Notes under the pieces: generated by a model
Seen by the model: only the letters and a program-made list of their open reading frames with translations
Told to the model about the DNA's origin: nothing
Database searches by the model: none
Program-made: the position numbers and the translations under genes
Source of the DNA: Dyadobacter fanqingshengii
GTDB taxonomy: Bacteria > Bacteroidota > Bacteroidia > Cytophagales > Spirosomataceae
Assembly (NCBI RefSeq): GCF_023822005.2
Contig: NZ_CP098806.1
Location: forward strand, 992,001 to 1,056,000
Direction: 5' to 3'
DNA: 64,000 bases
In this document: one piece after another, positions 46,476-54,366 of the stretch
How positions within the stretch are numbered: the first letter of the stretch is position 1
How the letters are laid out: the number at the start of each line of letters is the position of its first letter

Positions 46476-47588
46476 ATGATCCGTTCTTTACCTTTTTACG
46501 CCCGGCTTGCCTATGTGTTGGTAAGCATCATATCGCTGGTGTACATTGCTATCATTGGACAAACGCTGCTGGCCCCGCTTATTTTTGCGTTCCTGTTTGC
46601 GCTTTTGTTGCTGCCATTTGCCGGGTTTCTGGAATATCGGCTGAAATTCCCAAGGGCATTATCTTCCATGGTGGCAGTAATAAGCCTTACAGCCGCTATC
46701 GCCGCGATTTTCACCATTCTGGGCTCGCAGCTAACGGCGCTGGCTAAGGATTGGCCTGCTTTCAAGGAGCAATTGCTGGCCACCACCAGCAGTTTACAGC
46801 GCTGGATCGAGCTTACTTTTCATGTGGACAATGAAGAGCAAATGAGCTATATTAATGAGTCCGCCACCAAGGCTGTGGATACGGGAACCTCTATTCTTGG
46901 CCACACATTGCTTTCCGTCTCTTCCATTCTGCTTTCGCTTCTGTTCATATTTCTTTATACATTTTTCATGCTCTTGCATAGAAGGCTGTTGCTGCGGTTT
47001 ACAGTTTCGCTGTTTGATCAGCAGCACAGCGTGATTGTGTATGATGTGGTAAGCCAGGTCCAGTACATTGTTAAGAAATACATTGTCGGCTTGTTTTTGC
47101 AGCTGCTTTTGGTAACCGGACTTTCGTGTGCTGCTTTCTGGCTCATAGGCGTCAAATATGGATTGTTGCTTGGGCTTATCTCCGGCATACTCAATGTGAT
47201 CCCTTATCTCGGCATTTTTACGGCATTATCACTCGCCAGCCTCGTTACATTCGCGACGGCCGGCACCAGTCAGGTTGTGTTTGTTTTGGTTGCTATTGTA
47301 GTTATACATTTAATAGACAGCAATTACATTATGCCTAAAATTGTGGGGTCGAAAGTAAAGATCAACACATTTATCGCCCTTATCGGTCTGGTCCTTGGCG
47401 AAATGATCTGGGGCATTACAGGCATGTTTTTGTCAATTCCGGTGATCGCCATCTTTAAGGTGATATTCGATCGCGTAGAAGGTCTCAATCCATGGGGGAT
47501 TCTGCTGGGAGAGGACGACAGCCATCCCGACACGAAACCAGCCATTCAGGAGATCGTCGAAGATGAGCAGCATATGGGCGAGAAATAG
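46476..47588 (+). CDS. AI-2E family transporter
   Basis: 370 residues with about seven to eight membrane helices. The family core is clear: paired N-terminal helices (SIISLVYIAIIGQTLLAPLI), a soluble helical insert about 80-140, then IVGLFLQLLLVTGLSCAAFW, GLISGILNVIPYLG and HLIDSNYIMPKIVGSKV, and GMFLSIPVIAIFKVIFDRVE. Members are inner-membrane exporters or exchangers, some of autoinducer-2, others of ions; the substrate is not predictable. A short acidic C-terminal tail follows. The next gene starts 47 bp downstream. Confidence 0.92.
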   Translation: MIRSLPFYARLAYVLVSIISLVYIAIIGQTLLAPLIFAFLFALLLLPFAGFLEYRLKFPRALSSMVAVISLTAAIAAIFTILGSQLTALAKDWPAFKEQLLATTSSLQRWIELTFHVDNEEQMSYINESATKAVDTGTSILGHTLLSVSSILLSLLFIFLYTFFMLLHRRLLLRFTVSLFDQQHSVIVYDVVSQVQYIVKKYIVGLFLQLLLVTGLSCAAFWLIGVKYGLLLGLISGILNVIPYLGIFTALSLASLVTFATAGTSQVVFVLVAIVVIHLIDSNYIMPKIVGSKVKINTFIALIGLVLGEMIWGITGMFLSIPVIAIFKVIFDRVEGLNPWGILLGEDDSHPDTKPAIQEIVEDEQHMGEK

Positions 47589-47635
47589 TTTAATACAGCA
47601 TTAGCAGGAATTTTTTCAATTATAAATAATACTAA

Positions 47636-48322
47636 ATGAGCCAGTTCAAAGTGAATATTCTGTCTTTCGAGCAGATTAAGGAGTTGCCGGGATCTTGGGA
47701 AAAGAGCGATCTGGTCAATTTGTTGAATGCAATGGATTATGACAATCCCGCAGAAATTAAGGATTCTGAACTCAAAGAAATGTGCATGATGTCCCTGACG
47801 GATTACGAGCCGGAAGAATCTGCTAAAATAGTTTTGGATTATACAATAGCCGGACGTCTCACAGAGGGTCAGATAGAAAATCTATCGCATGAAATACTGA
47901 CTGAAAAGCTCTGGGAAGAGTACCCGGAACTGCCGTTACATCCGGATCTCTACCGATCGACCCAGTTGCTGTATGACGCTTACAATGGCAAATTTCCGCG
48001 CCCGGAAGCTGTTCGGTTCACGGTCGAAATAAAGGGAGATTTGAGCATTTTTGAGGAAAATCCCGAGGCGCCCATTGTGAGGCTTCTCGCCGCTGGCTTG
48101 TCTGACCGGAGCTTGATTCAGCGTCTTTTTTCCGACCAGATCGAAAGTGATCGTTTTGCTGAGGCCAAGGATATTCTCTGGCAGTTGAACAAGGTTTCCG
48201 GGGATCAGAATTCGATAACCTACGACATTGTAAGTTCCGCATATTGGCTTGATGAAATAAAATACGCCGACAGTTACGAAGCTGAGACCCATGCGGATGC
48301 AGTTTCGGATGAGGCCGAATAA
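47636..48322 (+). CDS. Acidic cytoplasmic protein, unknown
   Basis: 228 residues, strongly acidic, without signal or membrane helix and probably all-alpha in the first half (SWEKSDLVNLLNAMDYDNP, EIKDSELKEMCMMSLTDYEP). The C-terminus is Asp/Glu rich. I do not recognise the family. It lies 47 bp after the AI-2E family gene on the same strand and is followed by a hairpin with T-tract at 48371-48412. Confidence 0.75.
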   Translation: MSQFKVNILSFEQIKELPGSWEKSDLVNLLNAMDYDNPAEIKDSELKEMCMMSLTDYEPEESAKIVLDYTIAGRLTEGQIENLSHEILTEKLWEEYPELPLHPDLYRSTQLLYDAYNGKFPRPEAVRFTVEIKGDLSIFEENPEAPIVRLLAAGLSDRSLIQRLFSDQIESDRFAEAKDILWQLNKVSGDQNSITYDIVSSAYWLDEIKYADSYEAETHADAVSDEAE

Positions 48323-48370
48323 CGCATTATAGCTGCGTTCTCCATTGACCATTTCGACTCAGCCATAAAT

Positions 48371-48412
48371 AAATTTCATTTGCGCAAGTATTTGCTTGCA
48401 CAAATGAAATTT
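48371..48412 (+). terminator. Long hairpin serving as terminator and carrying an ArsR-type operator
   Basis: Two 18-bp arms (48371-48388 and 48395-48412) match with a single mismatch and end in a T-run, so they can terminate the upstream gene. The apex is GCAAGTATTTGCTTGC (48384-48399), whose GCAAG-N6-CTTGC pattern recurs at 48427-48442. The structure may thus be both terminator and operator. Confidence 0.65.
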
Positions 48413-48427
48413 TTGTGTTTATATTTG
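48396..48427 (+). promoter_or_regulatory. Promoter of the ArsR/AHSA1 operon
   Basis: TTG (48396-48398), a 21-nt spacer, then TATATTTG (48420-48427), an exact TAnnTTTG. Start of transcription expected near 48433, 15 nt before the ATG. Confidence 0.65.
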
Positions 48428-48442
48428 CAAGCACTTACTTGC
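48427..48442 (+). promoter_or_regulatory. ArsR-type operator over the transcription start
   Basis: GCAAGCACTTACTTGC: perfect 5-bp arms GCAAG/CTTGC with a 6-nt spacer, identical in geometry to the site at 48384-48399. Its position between the -7 box and the ATG fits autorepression. Confidence 0.62.
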
Positions 48443-48447
48443 ATATT

Positions 48448-48798
48448 ATGAAGGCCAGACGAGATGTATACCAGGCGATAGCCGATCCCACCCGACGAGA
48501 CATTATCAGTCTTATAGCTTCCCAAGCGGACGCCACGCAACCGTATAACGTGAATGCCATTGCCGAAAAATTTGATATGACCCGGCAAGCAATATCACTG
48601 CACGTCAAAATTTTGGCCGATTGCGGATTGCTGGTCATCACGCAAAGTGGCAGGGAAAGATTCTGCGAAGCAAAACTGGAACGGCTTGATGAAGTAGAAA
48701 CCTGGATTGAACAGTCCAGAAAGCTGTGGACCAGGAGATTTGAAAAGTTAGATCATTATTTAAACAATGTAAAAAGCAAAAGCAATGGAGAAGACTAA
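48448..48798 (+). CDS. ArsR-family winged-helix transcriptional regulator
   Basis: 116 residues from ATG 48448. The winged-helix domain is typical of ArsR proteins paired with AHSA1 genes: RRDVYQAIADPTRRDIISLI, then FDMTRQAISLHVKILADCGL as recognition helix, and wing GLLVITQSGRERFCEA. No metal-binding cysteine pattern, so it is probably not a metal sensor. The stop codon overlaps the start of the SRPBCC gene by 14 bp, a tight operon. Two matched palindromes flank its promoter, pointing to negative autoregulation. Confidence 0.93.
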   Translation: MKARRDVYQAIADPTRRDIISLIASQADATQPYNVNAIAEKFDMTRQAISLHVKILADCGLLVITQSGRERFCEAKLERLDEVETWIEQSRKLWTRRFEKLDHYLNNVKSKSNGED

Positions 48799-49276
48799 GG
48801 AAGATCTGTTGATCACACATTTATTTGATGCGCGGCCTGAACTTGTTTTTAATGCGTGGACAGATCCAGCGCAATTGAAACATTGGTATGCCCCGGATGG
48901 CTGTACCATTGAATTCAAATCTATCGAAGTGAAAGTAGGAGGGGCGTTTCACTCCTGCATACACGATCCTGTGCACGGAGAATGCTGGATAAAAGGTTTT
49001 TACCATGAAGTGGCCTTTCCCGAGAAACTGGTTTACACCATGACCCTTACCAACGAGCAGGGAGATGCTGTGAGCTCCGATCAAGCGGGAAAACCCGGGG
49101 ACTGGCCGAAGGATATTGTTACTACGGTCACATTTGTCGCTGTTGGGGAAAAAACAGAAATGACATTACACCAAACCGTATCAGAACAGGAAGCTAAAAA
49201 AACAGGCGCATATCAAAGCTGGTTCAGTATGTTCGACCGCCTGAGCACTGTGTTAACAGCCCGCCTCCCCATCTAA
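48785..49276 (+). CDS. SRPBCC/AHSA1-like protein, partner of the ArsR regulator
   Basis: 163 residues, a single START/SRPBCC-fold domain: FDARPELVFNAWTDPAQLKHW, then WYAPDGCTIEFKSIEVKVGG, and the C-terminal helix AYQSWFSMFDRLSTVL. The fold forms a hydrophobic cavity for small molecules. The ArsR-AHSA1 gene pair is common across bacteria, yet the ligand is mostly unknown. Translation starts inside the regulator gene, so expression is coupled to it. Confidence 0.9.
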   Translation: MEKTKEDLLITHLFDARPELVFNAWTDPAQLKHWYAPDGCTIEFKSIEVKVGGAFHSCIHDPVHGECWIKGFYHEVAFPEKLVYTMTLTNEQGDAVSSDQAGKPGDWPKDIVTTVTFVAVGEKTEMTLHQTVSEQEAKKTGAYQSWFSMFDRLSTVLTARLPI

Positions 49277-49289
49277 TGTCGGCATTTTT

Positions 49290-50276
49290 CTAAACCAGGC
49301 TTTTATTATACCGATCGCGGTATTCCAGCGGAGACATGCCTGTTATTTTTCTGAACACTTCCCGGAATGCTTTCAAGTCCGAATAACCTATTTCGTACAT
49401 GACTTCGTTGATGGTTTTCCGGGAATTTTCAAAAGAGCGTTTGGCGACTTCTATTTTTACCCTTTGCGCGTATTCCAGCGGGGTGTTACCAGTGGCTTTC
49501 AGGAATCTGCGATCGAAATTGCGTCGGCCTATTGAGAATTTAGACGAGAGTTGATCCACAGATATTTTCTCATCGATCTTACTTTCAATGTATTGCTGTG
49601 CCTGCTTGATCTCCTGATCATCGTGTAATTTTTGTCCGCTGAAAATTGTGAAAATCGATTGAAACTCCCTGTTTATTTCAATTTGGAACAGTTTTGCGCA
49701 GTAAATGGCCGTAGGGCGGTCGTAGAATTTCTCGATCAGGTGGACAAGCAGGTTCAAAAAGGAGTATGCGCCCCCATTGGTATAAATTCCGCCCTCATCC
49801 GTTATTGTCCGATGCGATTGCAATTTTACGTGAGGAAACAAAACACTAAATGTATTAACAGCGGACCAATGTGTAGAACAGGTTTTTCCGTTAAGTAGTC
49901 CGGCGGACGCGAGCATAAACGCCCCTGTGCACATGGATGCAAGCTCCGCACCATTCTTATATTGCTGCGACATCCAGTCTACCATGGCGATATTCCCTGC
50001 CAGCGCACTTTCAAAGTCTCGGGCCAGGGAAGGGATAATGATGAGATCTGTTTTTGGAAGTTGGTTAATATGCGTGTGCGGCCTGATGCTGACCAGTCCT
50101 TTACTAAAATCAGCTTGATCCGAAACCCCCACGATCTGGATCTTGTATAACGGTTTGTGTCCGTTCTTCTCCCAGTAAGCGTTGGCTTCTGAAAATATCT
50201 CGTAAGAACCTACGATACAGGCAACACTTGACAAGTTGCTCTGGCCGTCCGGTGCGATAATGGCAATGTGCTTCAT
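49290..50276 (-). CDS. GlxA-family regulator (DJ-1/PfpI domain + AraC HTH)
   Basis: 328 residues. The N-terminal DJ-1/PfpI-like domain spans about 1-195, with Cys116 at the nucleophile elbow (ASMCTGAFML) and THWSAVNTF. The C-terminal AraC/XylS domain spans about 225-325: DEKISVDQLSSKFSIGRRNF, RRFLKATGNTPLEYAQ and the second HTH INEVMYEIGYSDLKAFREVF. Such regulators activate or repress nearby genes in response to small metabolites. It is divergent from the tandem SRPBCC genes and overlaps its own putative operator at 50304-50320. Confidence 0.93.
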   Translation of the reverse strand: MKHIAIIAPDGQSNLSSVACIVGSYEIFSEANAYWEKNGHKPLYKIQIVGVSDQADFSKGLVSIRPHTHINQLPKTDLIIIPSLARDFESALAGNIAMVDWMSQQYKNGAELASMCTGAFMLASAGLLNGKTCSTHWSAVNTFSVLFPHVKLQSHRTITDEGGIYTNGGAYSFLNLLVHLIEKFYDRPTAIYCAKLFQIEINREFQSIFTIFSGQKLHDDQEIKQAQQYIESKIDEKISVDQLSSKFSIGRRNFDRRFLKATGNTPLEYAQRVKIEVAKRSFENSRKTINEVMYEIGYSDLKAFREVFRKITGMSPLEYRDRYNKSLV

Positions 50277-50303
50277 TGTTTTTATACAAAGGTTAGCAAT
50301 TCA

Positions 50304-50320
50304 GGTTGTCTTAAACAACC
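50304..50320. promoter_or_regulatory. Palindrome at the GlxA-type regulator promoter
   Basis: GGTTGTCTTAAACAACC: perfect 6-bp arms, 5-nt spacer. On the minus strand it overlaps a TTG that lies 21 nt before AACCTTTG, a near-consensus -7 element, so it could control this promoter. Confidence 0.45.
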
Positions 50321-50351
50321 CGTCATAATGTCTCTATCCCCCTACAACAAA

Positions 50352-50374
50352 GTCGTTTTACGACAATAAATTTG
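50352..50374 (+). promoter_or_regulatory. Promoter of the tandem SRPBCC genes with adjacent palindrome
   Basis: TAAATTTG at 50367-50374 is an exact -7 element. GTCGTTTTACGAC (50352-50364), perfect 5-bp arms, lies just upstream in the spacer and is a possible regulator site. Expected start of transcription near 50381. Confidence 0.5.
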
Positions 50375-50431
50375 CATAAAATATGATTGGATCAGCGAAG
50401 TTTTAAACAAAATTTATTTACACTTAACTTT

Positions 50432-50926
50432 ATGCAAATGGAAAATCAGGATTTCACAACAACGTTTGTGGTAGACAAGTCAGCCAATGACGCCTACAAT
50501 GCAATCAATAATCCCCGCGCCTGGTGGTCCGAGGAAATCGTCGGCTCTACGGATTCGATCAATGGTGAATGGAGTTACCATTACCAGGATCTGCACCGGT
50601 GCGAGATGAAGGTAATTGAGCTTATTCCCGACAGAAAGGTGGTCTGGCTTGTTACTGACAATTATTTCAACTTTACCACGGACAAAACCGAGTGGATCGG
50701 CACCAAAGTTTTATTCGACATTTCAGAAGAAGGCGGCCAGACCCAGGTCCGGTTTACGCATGAAGGGCTTGTTCCTGACTATGAATGCTATGAAATTTGT
50801 TACAATGCATGGAGTGGCTACCTCAACAACAGCCTGCGGCCGCTCATTGAAACAGGAATCGGAGCGCCAAATAAAGGGACTGATATAACCAGTCATGACC
50901 AAATAGGAATGGAATCAAAACAATAA
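50432..50926 (+). CDS. SRPBCC domain protein, first of a tandem pair
   Basis: 164 residues from ATG 50432; ATG 50438 aligns with the start of the downstream paralogue and may be the true start. SRPBCC features: TTTFVVDKSANDAYNAINN, RAWWSEEIVGSTD, RKVVWLVTDNYFNF, KVLFDISEEGGQTQVRFTH and EGLVPDYECYEIC. AHSA1-type small-molecule-binding fold; ligand unknown. It is divergent from the GlxA-type regulator, which probably controls it. A 15-residue polar C-terminal tail after the fold is not shared with its neighbour. Confidence 0.88.
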   Translation: MQMENQDFTTTFVVDKSANDAYNAINNPRAWWSEEIVGSTDSINGEWSYHYQDLHRCEMKVIELIPDRKVVWLVTDNYFNFTTDKTEWIGTKVLFDISEEGGQTQVRFTHEGLVPDYECYEICYNAWSGYLNNSLRPLIETGIGAPNKGTDITSHDQIGMESKQ

Positions 50927-50937
50927 AAATCACGGCC

Positions 50938-51366
50938 ATGGAAAATCAGGATTTCACAACAAGTATTACTGTAGATAAATCACCCGCAGAAGTTTTCGAT
51001 GCCATTCTAAATGTGCGCGGCTGGTGGTCCGGTTTGTACGGAGAATCATTTGAAGGAAGCTCAGAAAAAGTTGGTGATGAGTTCAGCTTTCTGGCGGGTG
51101 GCGGCATGCATTATAGCAAACAGAAACTGGTGGAGTTGGAGCAGGACAAGAAGCTGGTCTGGCTTGTTACAGAAAGCAATCTCACATTTCTGGAAAATAC
51201 CAATGAATGGCAAGGAACGAGAATCAGTTTCGAACTCTTTCCGGAAGGCGAAAAAACAAAAGTAGTGTTTACGCACGTTGGATTAATCCCCGAATTTGAA
51301 TGTTACAATTCTTGCGCTCCCGCGTGGACGGGCTATGTGCAGGATCAGCGATTGAATCTGGGTTGA
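50938..51366 (+). CDS. SRPBCC domain protein, second of a tandem pair
   Basis: 142 residues, starting 11 bp after the previous gene. The two are paralogues: both begin MENQDFTT and share WWS, KLVWLVTESNLTF, RISFELFPEGEKTKVVFTH and GLIPEFECY. The first 25 nt are identical in both, exactly 500 nt apart, although the remainder has diverged. It ends earlier than its partner, in QDQRLNLG, so its last helix is shortened. Same operon and presumably the same regulation. Confidence 0.88.
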   Translation: MENQDFTTSITVDKSPAEVFDAILNVRGWWSGLYGESFEGSSEKVGDEFSFLAGGGMHYSKQKLVELEQDKKLVWLVTESNLTFLENTNEWQGTRISFELFPEGEKTKVVFTHVGLIPEFECYNSCAPAWTGYVQDQRLNLG

Positions 51367-51442
51367 TCATCAATCCGAGCTGAATTCAGAAGAAACCCAA
51401 AACCGGACATTCCTACCAAACTGTTCAGATTTGAACATAACT

Positions 51443-51489
51443 TAAATTTGTAAATTACATATAACGTATTGAAATACTGCGTGTTATAT
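51443..51489 (+). promoter_or_regulatory. Promoter with nested palindrome before the prefix-domain permease
   Basis: TAAATTTG (51443-51450) is an exact -7 element. Directly after it, ATATAAC (51459-51465) and GTTATAT (51483-51489) form a repeat around a central GTATT-GA-AATAC palindrome (51466-51477). The position over the expected transcription start suggests a repressor site. No regulator gene is adjacent. Confidence 0.45.
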
Positions 51490-51572
51490 TGATTATTACC
51501 GGTTGGTACAGTATTTTATCGACATAATCGGAGTAAATCAAAAGAAGTTTTACAGAACACATTTCAAGGTTA

Positions 51573-54206
51573 ATGAAAAAGACTTCTCCGCCGCATTGGG
51601 CAACCCAACTTCTAGCGCGTTTTGCAGATCCCAACACCTCGGAAGAGGTTCAGGGGGATTTGCAGGAAATGTATCAGCACTGGGTTGGCAGCGTTGGGGA
51701 ACGTGCTGCAAAACGTCGCTATGTTCTAAATGTAATCAAATTCCTGCGCCCGTTTGCCCGGGACAAAAAGGCGCAGGAATATTCAAAAACAAATTCAAAC
51801 AGTTTGGCCATGATCCGTAATTATTTAAAAATCGCTCTGAGAAATCTAACTAAAAACAAGGGTTATTCAGCGATCAATATCGGAGGTCTTGCGGCAGGAA
51901 TGGCGGTGGCCATGATGATCGGGTTGTGGATACATGATGAGTTTTCTTTTAATAAATACCACCAGAATTACGCCAGGATAGCCAAAGTAATGCAGACCGT
52001 CGACGTGGAAGGAACCATTTACCACGGGGAATATATGCCTGCGCCGCTGGGAAACGAGCTTCGTACTTTTTTTGCCGATGATTTTGAACACGTGGTCATG
52101 TCGTCTTTTTCGGGCGAGCACATTGTCGCTTTCGGGGATAAAAAGTTTACAAAAAAAGGCTTTTACATGAGTACGGAAGCGCCTGAAATGTTCTCCCTCA
52201 AAATGCTTCGGGGAACGCGCGCCGGCCTGCTAGATCCGTACTCGATCATGTTGTCAGAAAGCATTGCCGCTGCTCTTTTCGGTACTGAAAATCCGATTGG
52301 CAAAATTGTCAAGCTCGACAATAGAATGAACCTGAAAGTGACAGGGGTTTATGAAGACTTGCCTTATAATACCGAGTTTTGGGATATGACATTTATCGCT
52401 CCCTGGGATCTCTATGTGTCCACGCAGGATTGGGTTAAAAGAGCCCTGGATAATGATGAGTGGGACAATAACTCATGGCAAATCCTCGCACAGATCAATC
52501 CGAAATCGAGTTTTGAAGTCATTTCGAAAAAAATAGGGAATGTCAAACTGAAACATTCCCCGAAGTCGGCGTATATGAAACCGGTGGTTTACCTGCATCC
52601 GATGGGGAAATGGCATCTTTATTCAGGCTGGGATTCTTCCGGTAATCTCAATGCGAGGATTCAGTATGTTTGGCTATTTGGCATTATAGGCATTTTTGTG
52701 CTGTTGCTGGCATCCATCAACTTCATGAACCTCAGCACGGCCCGGTCTGAAAAGCGGGCCAAGGAAGTGGGTATCCGGAAAGCGATCGGCTCCATGCGTG
52801 GACAGCTGATCGGACAATTTTTAAGCGAATCGCTGCTCGTAGTGGTTTGCGCATTTATGCTTGCGATATTGCTCGTCGTTGTGCTGATTCCAGCTTTCAA
52901 CAGGCTGGCCGACAAGCAGATCGTTTTCCTATGGGACAATCCCTTATTCTGGCTTGCAGGAATTTCGTTTTGTCTCATCACCGGGATTATTTCCGGAAGT
53001 TATCCGGCATTGTATTTGTCTTCTTTTCAGCCTGTTAAGGTGTTAAAAGGGACATTTTCACTGGGCAAATATTCGGCCCTGCCACGCAAAGTGCTGGTTG
53101 TGCTGCAATTCACAGTCTCCGTGACGCTGATCATTGGAACGATCATTGTCTACCGCCAGATCCAGCACGCGAAGAACCGCCCGATCGGCTTCGACCGAAA
53201 TGGCCTGATTGCCATCAATATCAACACGCCGGAGCTTTACAACCAGTATAATGTGCTCAGAAACAGCCTGCACGAAACCGGCGCTATAGTAGAAATGTCA
53301 ACATCCTCAGCGTCGCCCACACAATCAAATTCGAACAATGGCGGGTTTGAATGGGAGGGTAAGGATCCCAATTTCAAAGAAAATTTCACGACAATTGGCG
53401 TCACGCATGATTATGGAAAAACCGTTGGCTGGCAATTCATCGATGGCCGTGATTTTTCAAGGAAGTTTTCAACCGATTCATCCGGCATGGTGCTGAACGA
53501 GACTTCGCTGACATACATGGGTTTTAAAAAGCCCTCGGATATTATCGGGAAAGTGGTGAAGTGGAATGGGACGCCGTTTACTGTGGTCGGTGTGATCAAA
53601 GATATGATTATGGAATCTCCGTTTGAGCCGGTGCGGGCTGCGCTTTTTATGGTTAACTATGGCTGGGCCAATGTGATCAACATTAAACTCAACCCGGCCA
53701 TGTCAGCCCACGAATCTCTTGAAAAAATTAGCGCGGTTTTTCTCAAACTCAATCCCGGCAGTCCGTTCGACTATAAATTCGCCGATCAGCAATTTGCGGT
53801 CAAGTTTGCTACCGAAGAGCGCATTGCAAGGCTGGCGGCTGTTTTTGCGGTCCTGGCCGTTATAATCAGTTGCCTGGGATTGTTCGGGCTGGCCTCTTTT
53901 ACCGCCGAGCAGCGTACCAAGGAAATCGGAATCCGGAAAGTGCTGGGCGCTTCGGTGTCCAATCTATGGGCGCTTTTGTCCCGAGATTTCGTAGTGCTCG
54001 TGATCATTTCATGCCTCGTATCCATTCCACTGGCATGGTATCTTTTGAGCAACTGGCTGCTTTCCTACCAATATCGCACAGAAATTTCCTGGTGGATTTT
54101 CGCCATTTCCACGCTTGGCGCCTTATGCATTACGCTGTTGACAGTCAGCTATCAGGCAATCCGCGCTGCGCGGCTGGATCCTGTTAAGTCGTTAAAAACA
54201 GAGTAA
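51573..54206 (+). CDS. FtsX/MacB-type ABC permease with N-terminal prefix domain
   Basis: 877 residues. Residues 1-75 are a soluble prefix domain (PHWATQLLARFADPNTSEEV, GDLQEMYQHWV) of the 'permease prefix domain 2' type; an internal ATG at 51810 marks where ordinary family members begin (MIRNYLKIALRNLTKNKGYS). Then MacB_PCD core, FtsX block 1 (SINFMNLSTARSEKRAKEVG), second periplasmic core and FtsX block 2 (FTAEQRTKEIGIRKVLGASV), ending ARLDPVKSLKTE. No ATPase is adjacent. In this family such genes are often controlled by PadR regulators; none is seen nearby. Relative of the permease at 26882, which lacks the prefix. Confidence 0.92.
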   Translation: MKKTSPPHWATQLLARFADPNTSEEVQGDLQEMYQHWVGSVGERAAKRRYVLNVIKFLRPFARDKKAQEYSKTNSNSLAMIRNYLKIALRNLTKNKGYSAINIGGLAAGMAVAMMIGLWIHDEFSFNKYHQNYARIAKVMQTVDVEGTIYHGEYMPAPLGNELRTFFADDFEHVVMSSFSGEHIVAFGDKKFTKKGFYMSTEAPEMFSLKMLRGTRAGLLDPYSIMLSESIAAALFGTENPIGKIVKLDNRMNLKVTGVYEDLPYNTEFWDMTFIAPWDLYVSTQDWVKRALDNDEWDNNSWQILAQINPKSSFEVISKKIGNVKLKHSPKSAYMKPVVYLHPMGKWHLYSGWDSSGNLNARIQYVWLFGIIGIFVLLLASINFMNLSTARSEKRAKEVGIRKAIGSMRGQLIGQFLSESLLVVVCAFMLAILLVVVLIPAFNRLADKQIVFLWDNPLFWLAGISFCLITGIISGSYPALYLSSFQPVKVLKGTFSLGKYSALPRKVLVVLQFTVSVTLIIGTIIVYRQIQHAKNRPIGFDRNGLIAININTPELYNQYNVLRNSLHETGAIVEMSTSSASPTQSNSNNGGFEWEGKDPNFKENFTTIGVTHDYGKTVGWQFIDGRDFSRKFSTDSSGMVLNETSLTYMGFKKPSDIIGKVVKWNGTPFTVVGVIKDMIMESPFEPVRAALFMVNYGWANVINIKLNPAMSAHESLEKISAVFLKLNPGSPFDYKFADQQFAVKFATEERIARLAAVFAVLAVIISCLGLFGLASFTAEQRTKEIGIRKVLGASVSNLWALLSRDFVVLVIISCLVSIPLAWYLLSNWLLSYQYRTEISWWIFAISTLGALCITLLTVSYQAIRAARLDPVKSLKTE

Positions 54207-54231
54207 TTGTGCAAATCTTTTTAATAATACC

Positions 54232-54273
54232 AACCCATTGAATGCTGCCGGGCATGTGCGCATTCAATGGGTT
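54232..54273 (+). terminator. Perfect 14-bp hairpin after the permease gene
   Basis: AACCCATTGAATGC (54232-54245) and GCATTCAATGGGTT (54260-54273) with a 14-nt loop. No T-run follows, so it may be a terminator or an mRNA-stabilising hairpin. Confidence 0.55.
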
Positions 54274-54299
54274 ACGCACAACTAAATTTCCCGAATCGT

Positions 54300-54330
54300 T
54301 TGGAAGTGTTCACTTAGCAAAATACATTTG
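54300..54330 (+). promoter_or_regulatory. Promoter of the siderophore receptor
   Basis: TTG (54300-54302), 20-nt spacer, TACATTTG (54323-54330): a full match to the Bacteroidota pattern. Start of transcription expected near 54337, 30 nt before the ATG. No Fur-box was recognised by eye. Confidence 0.65.
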
Positions 54331-54366
54331 CAGCTTATCTATTTGTAATTTGTCTAAATAAGTTTA

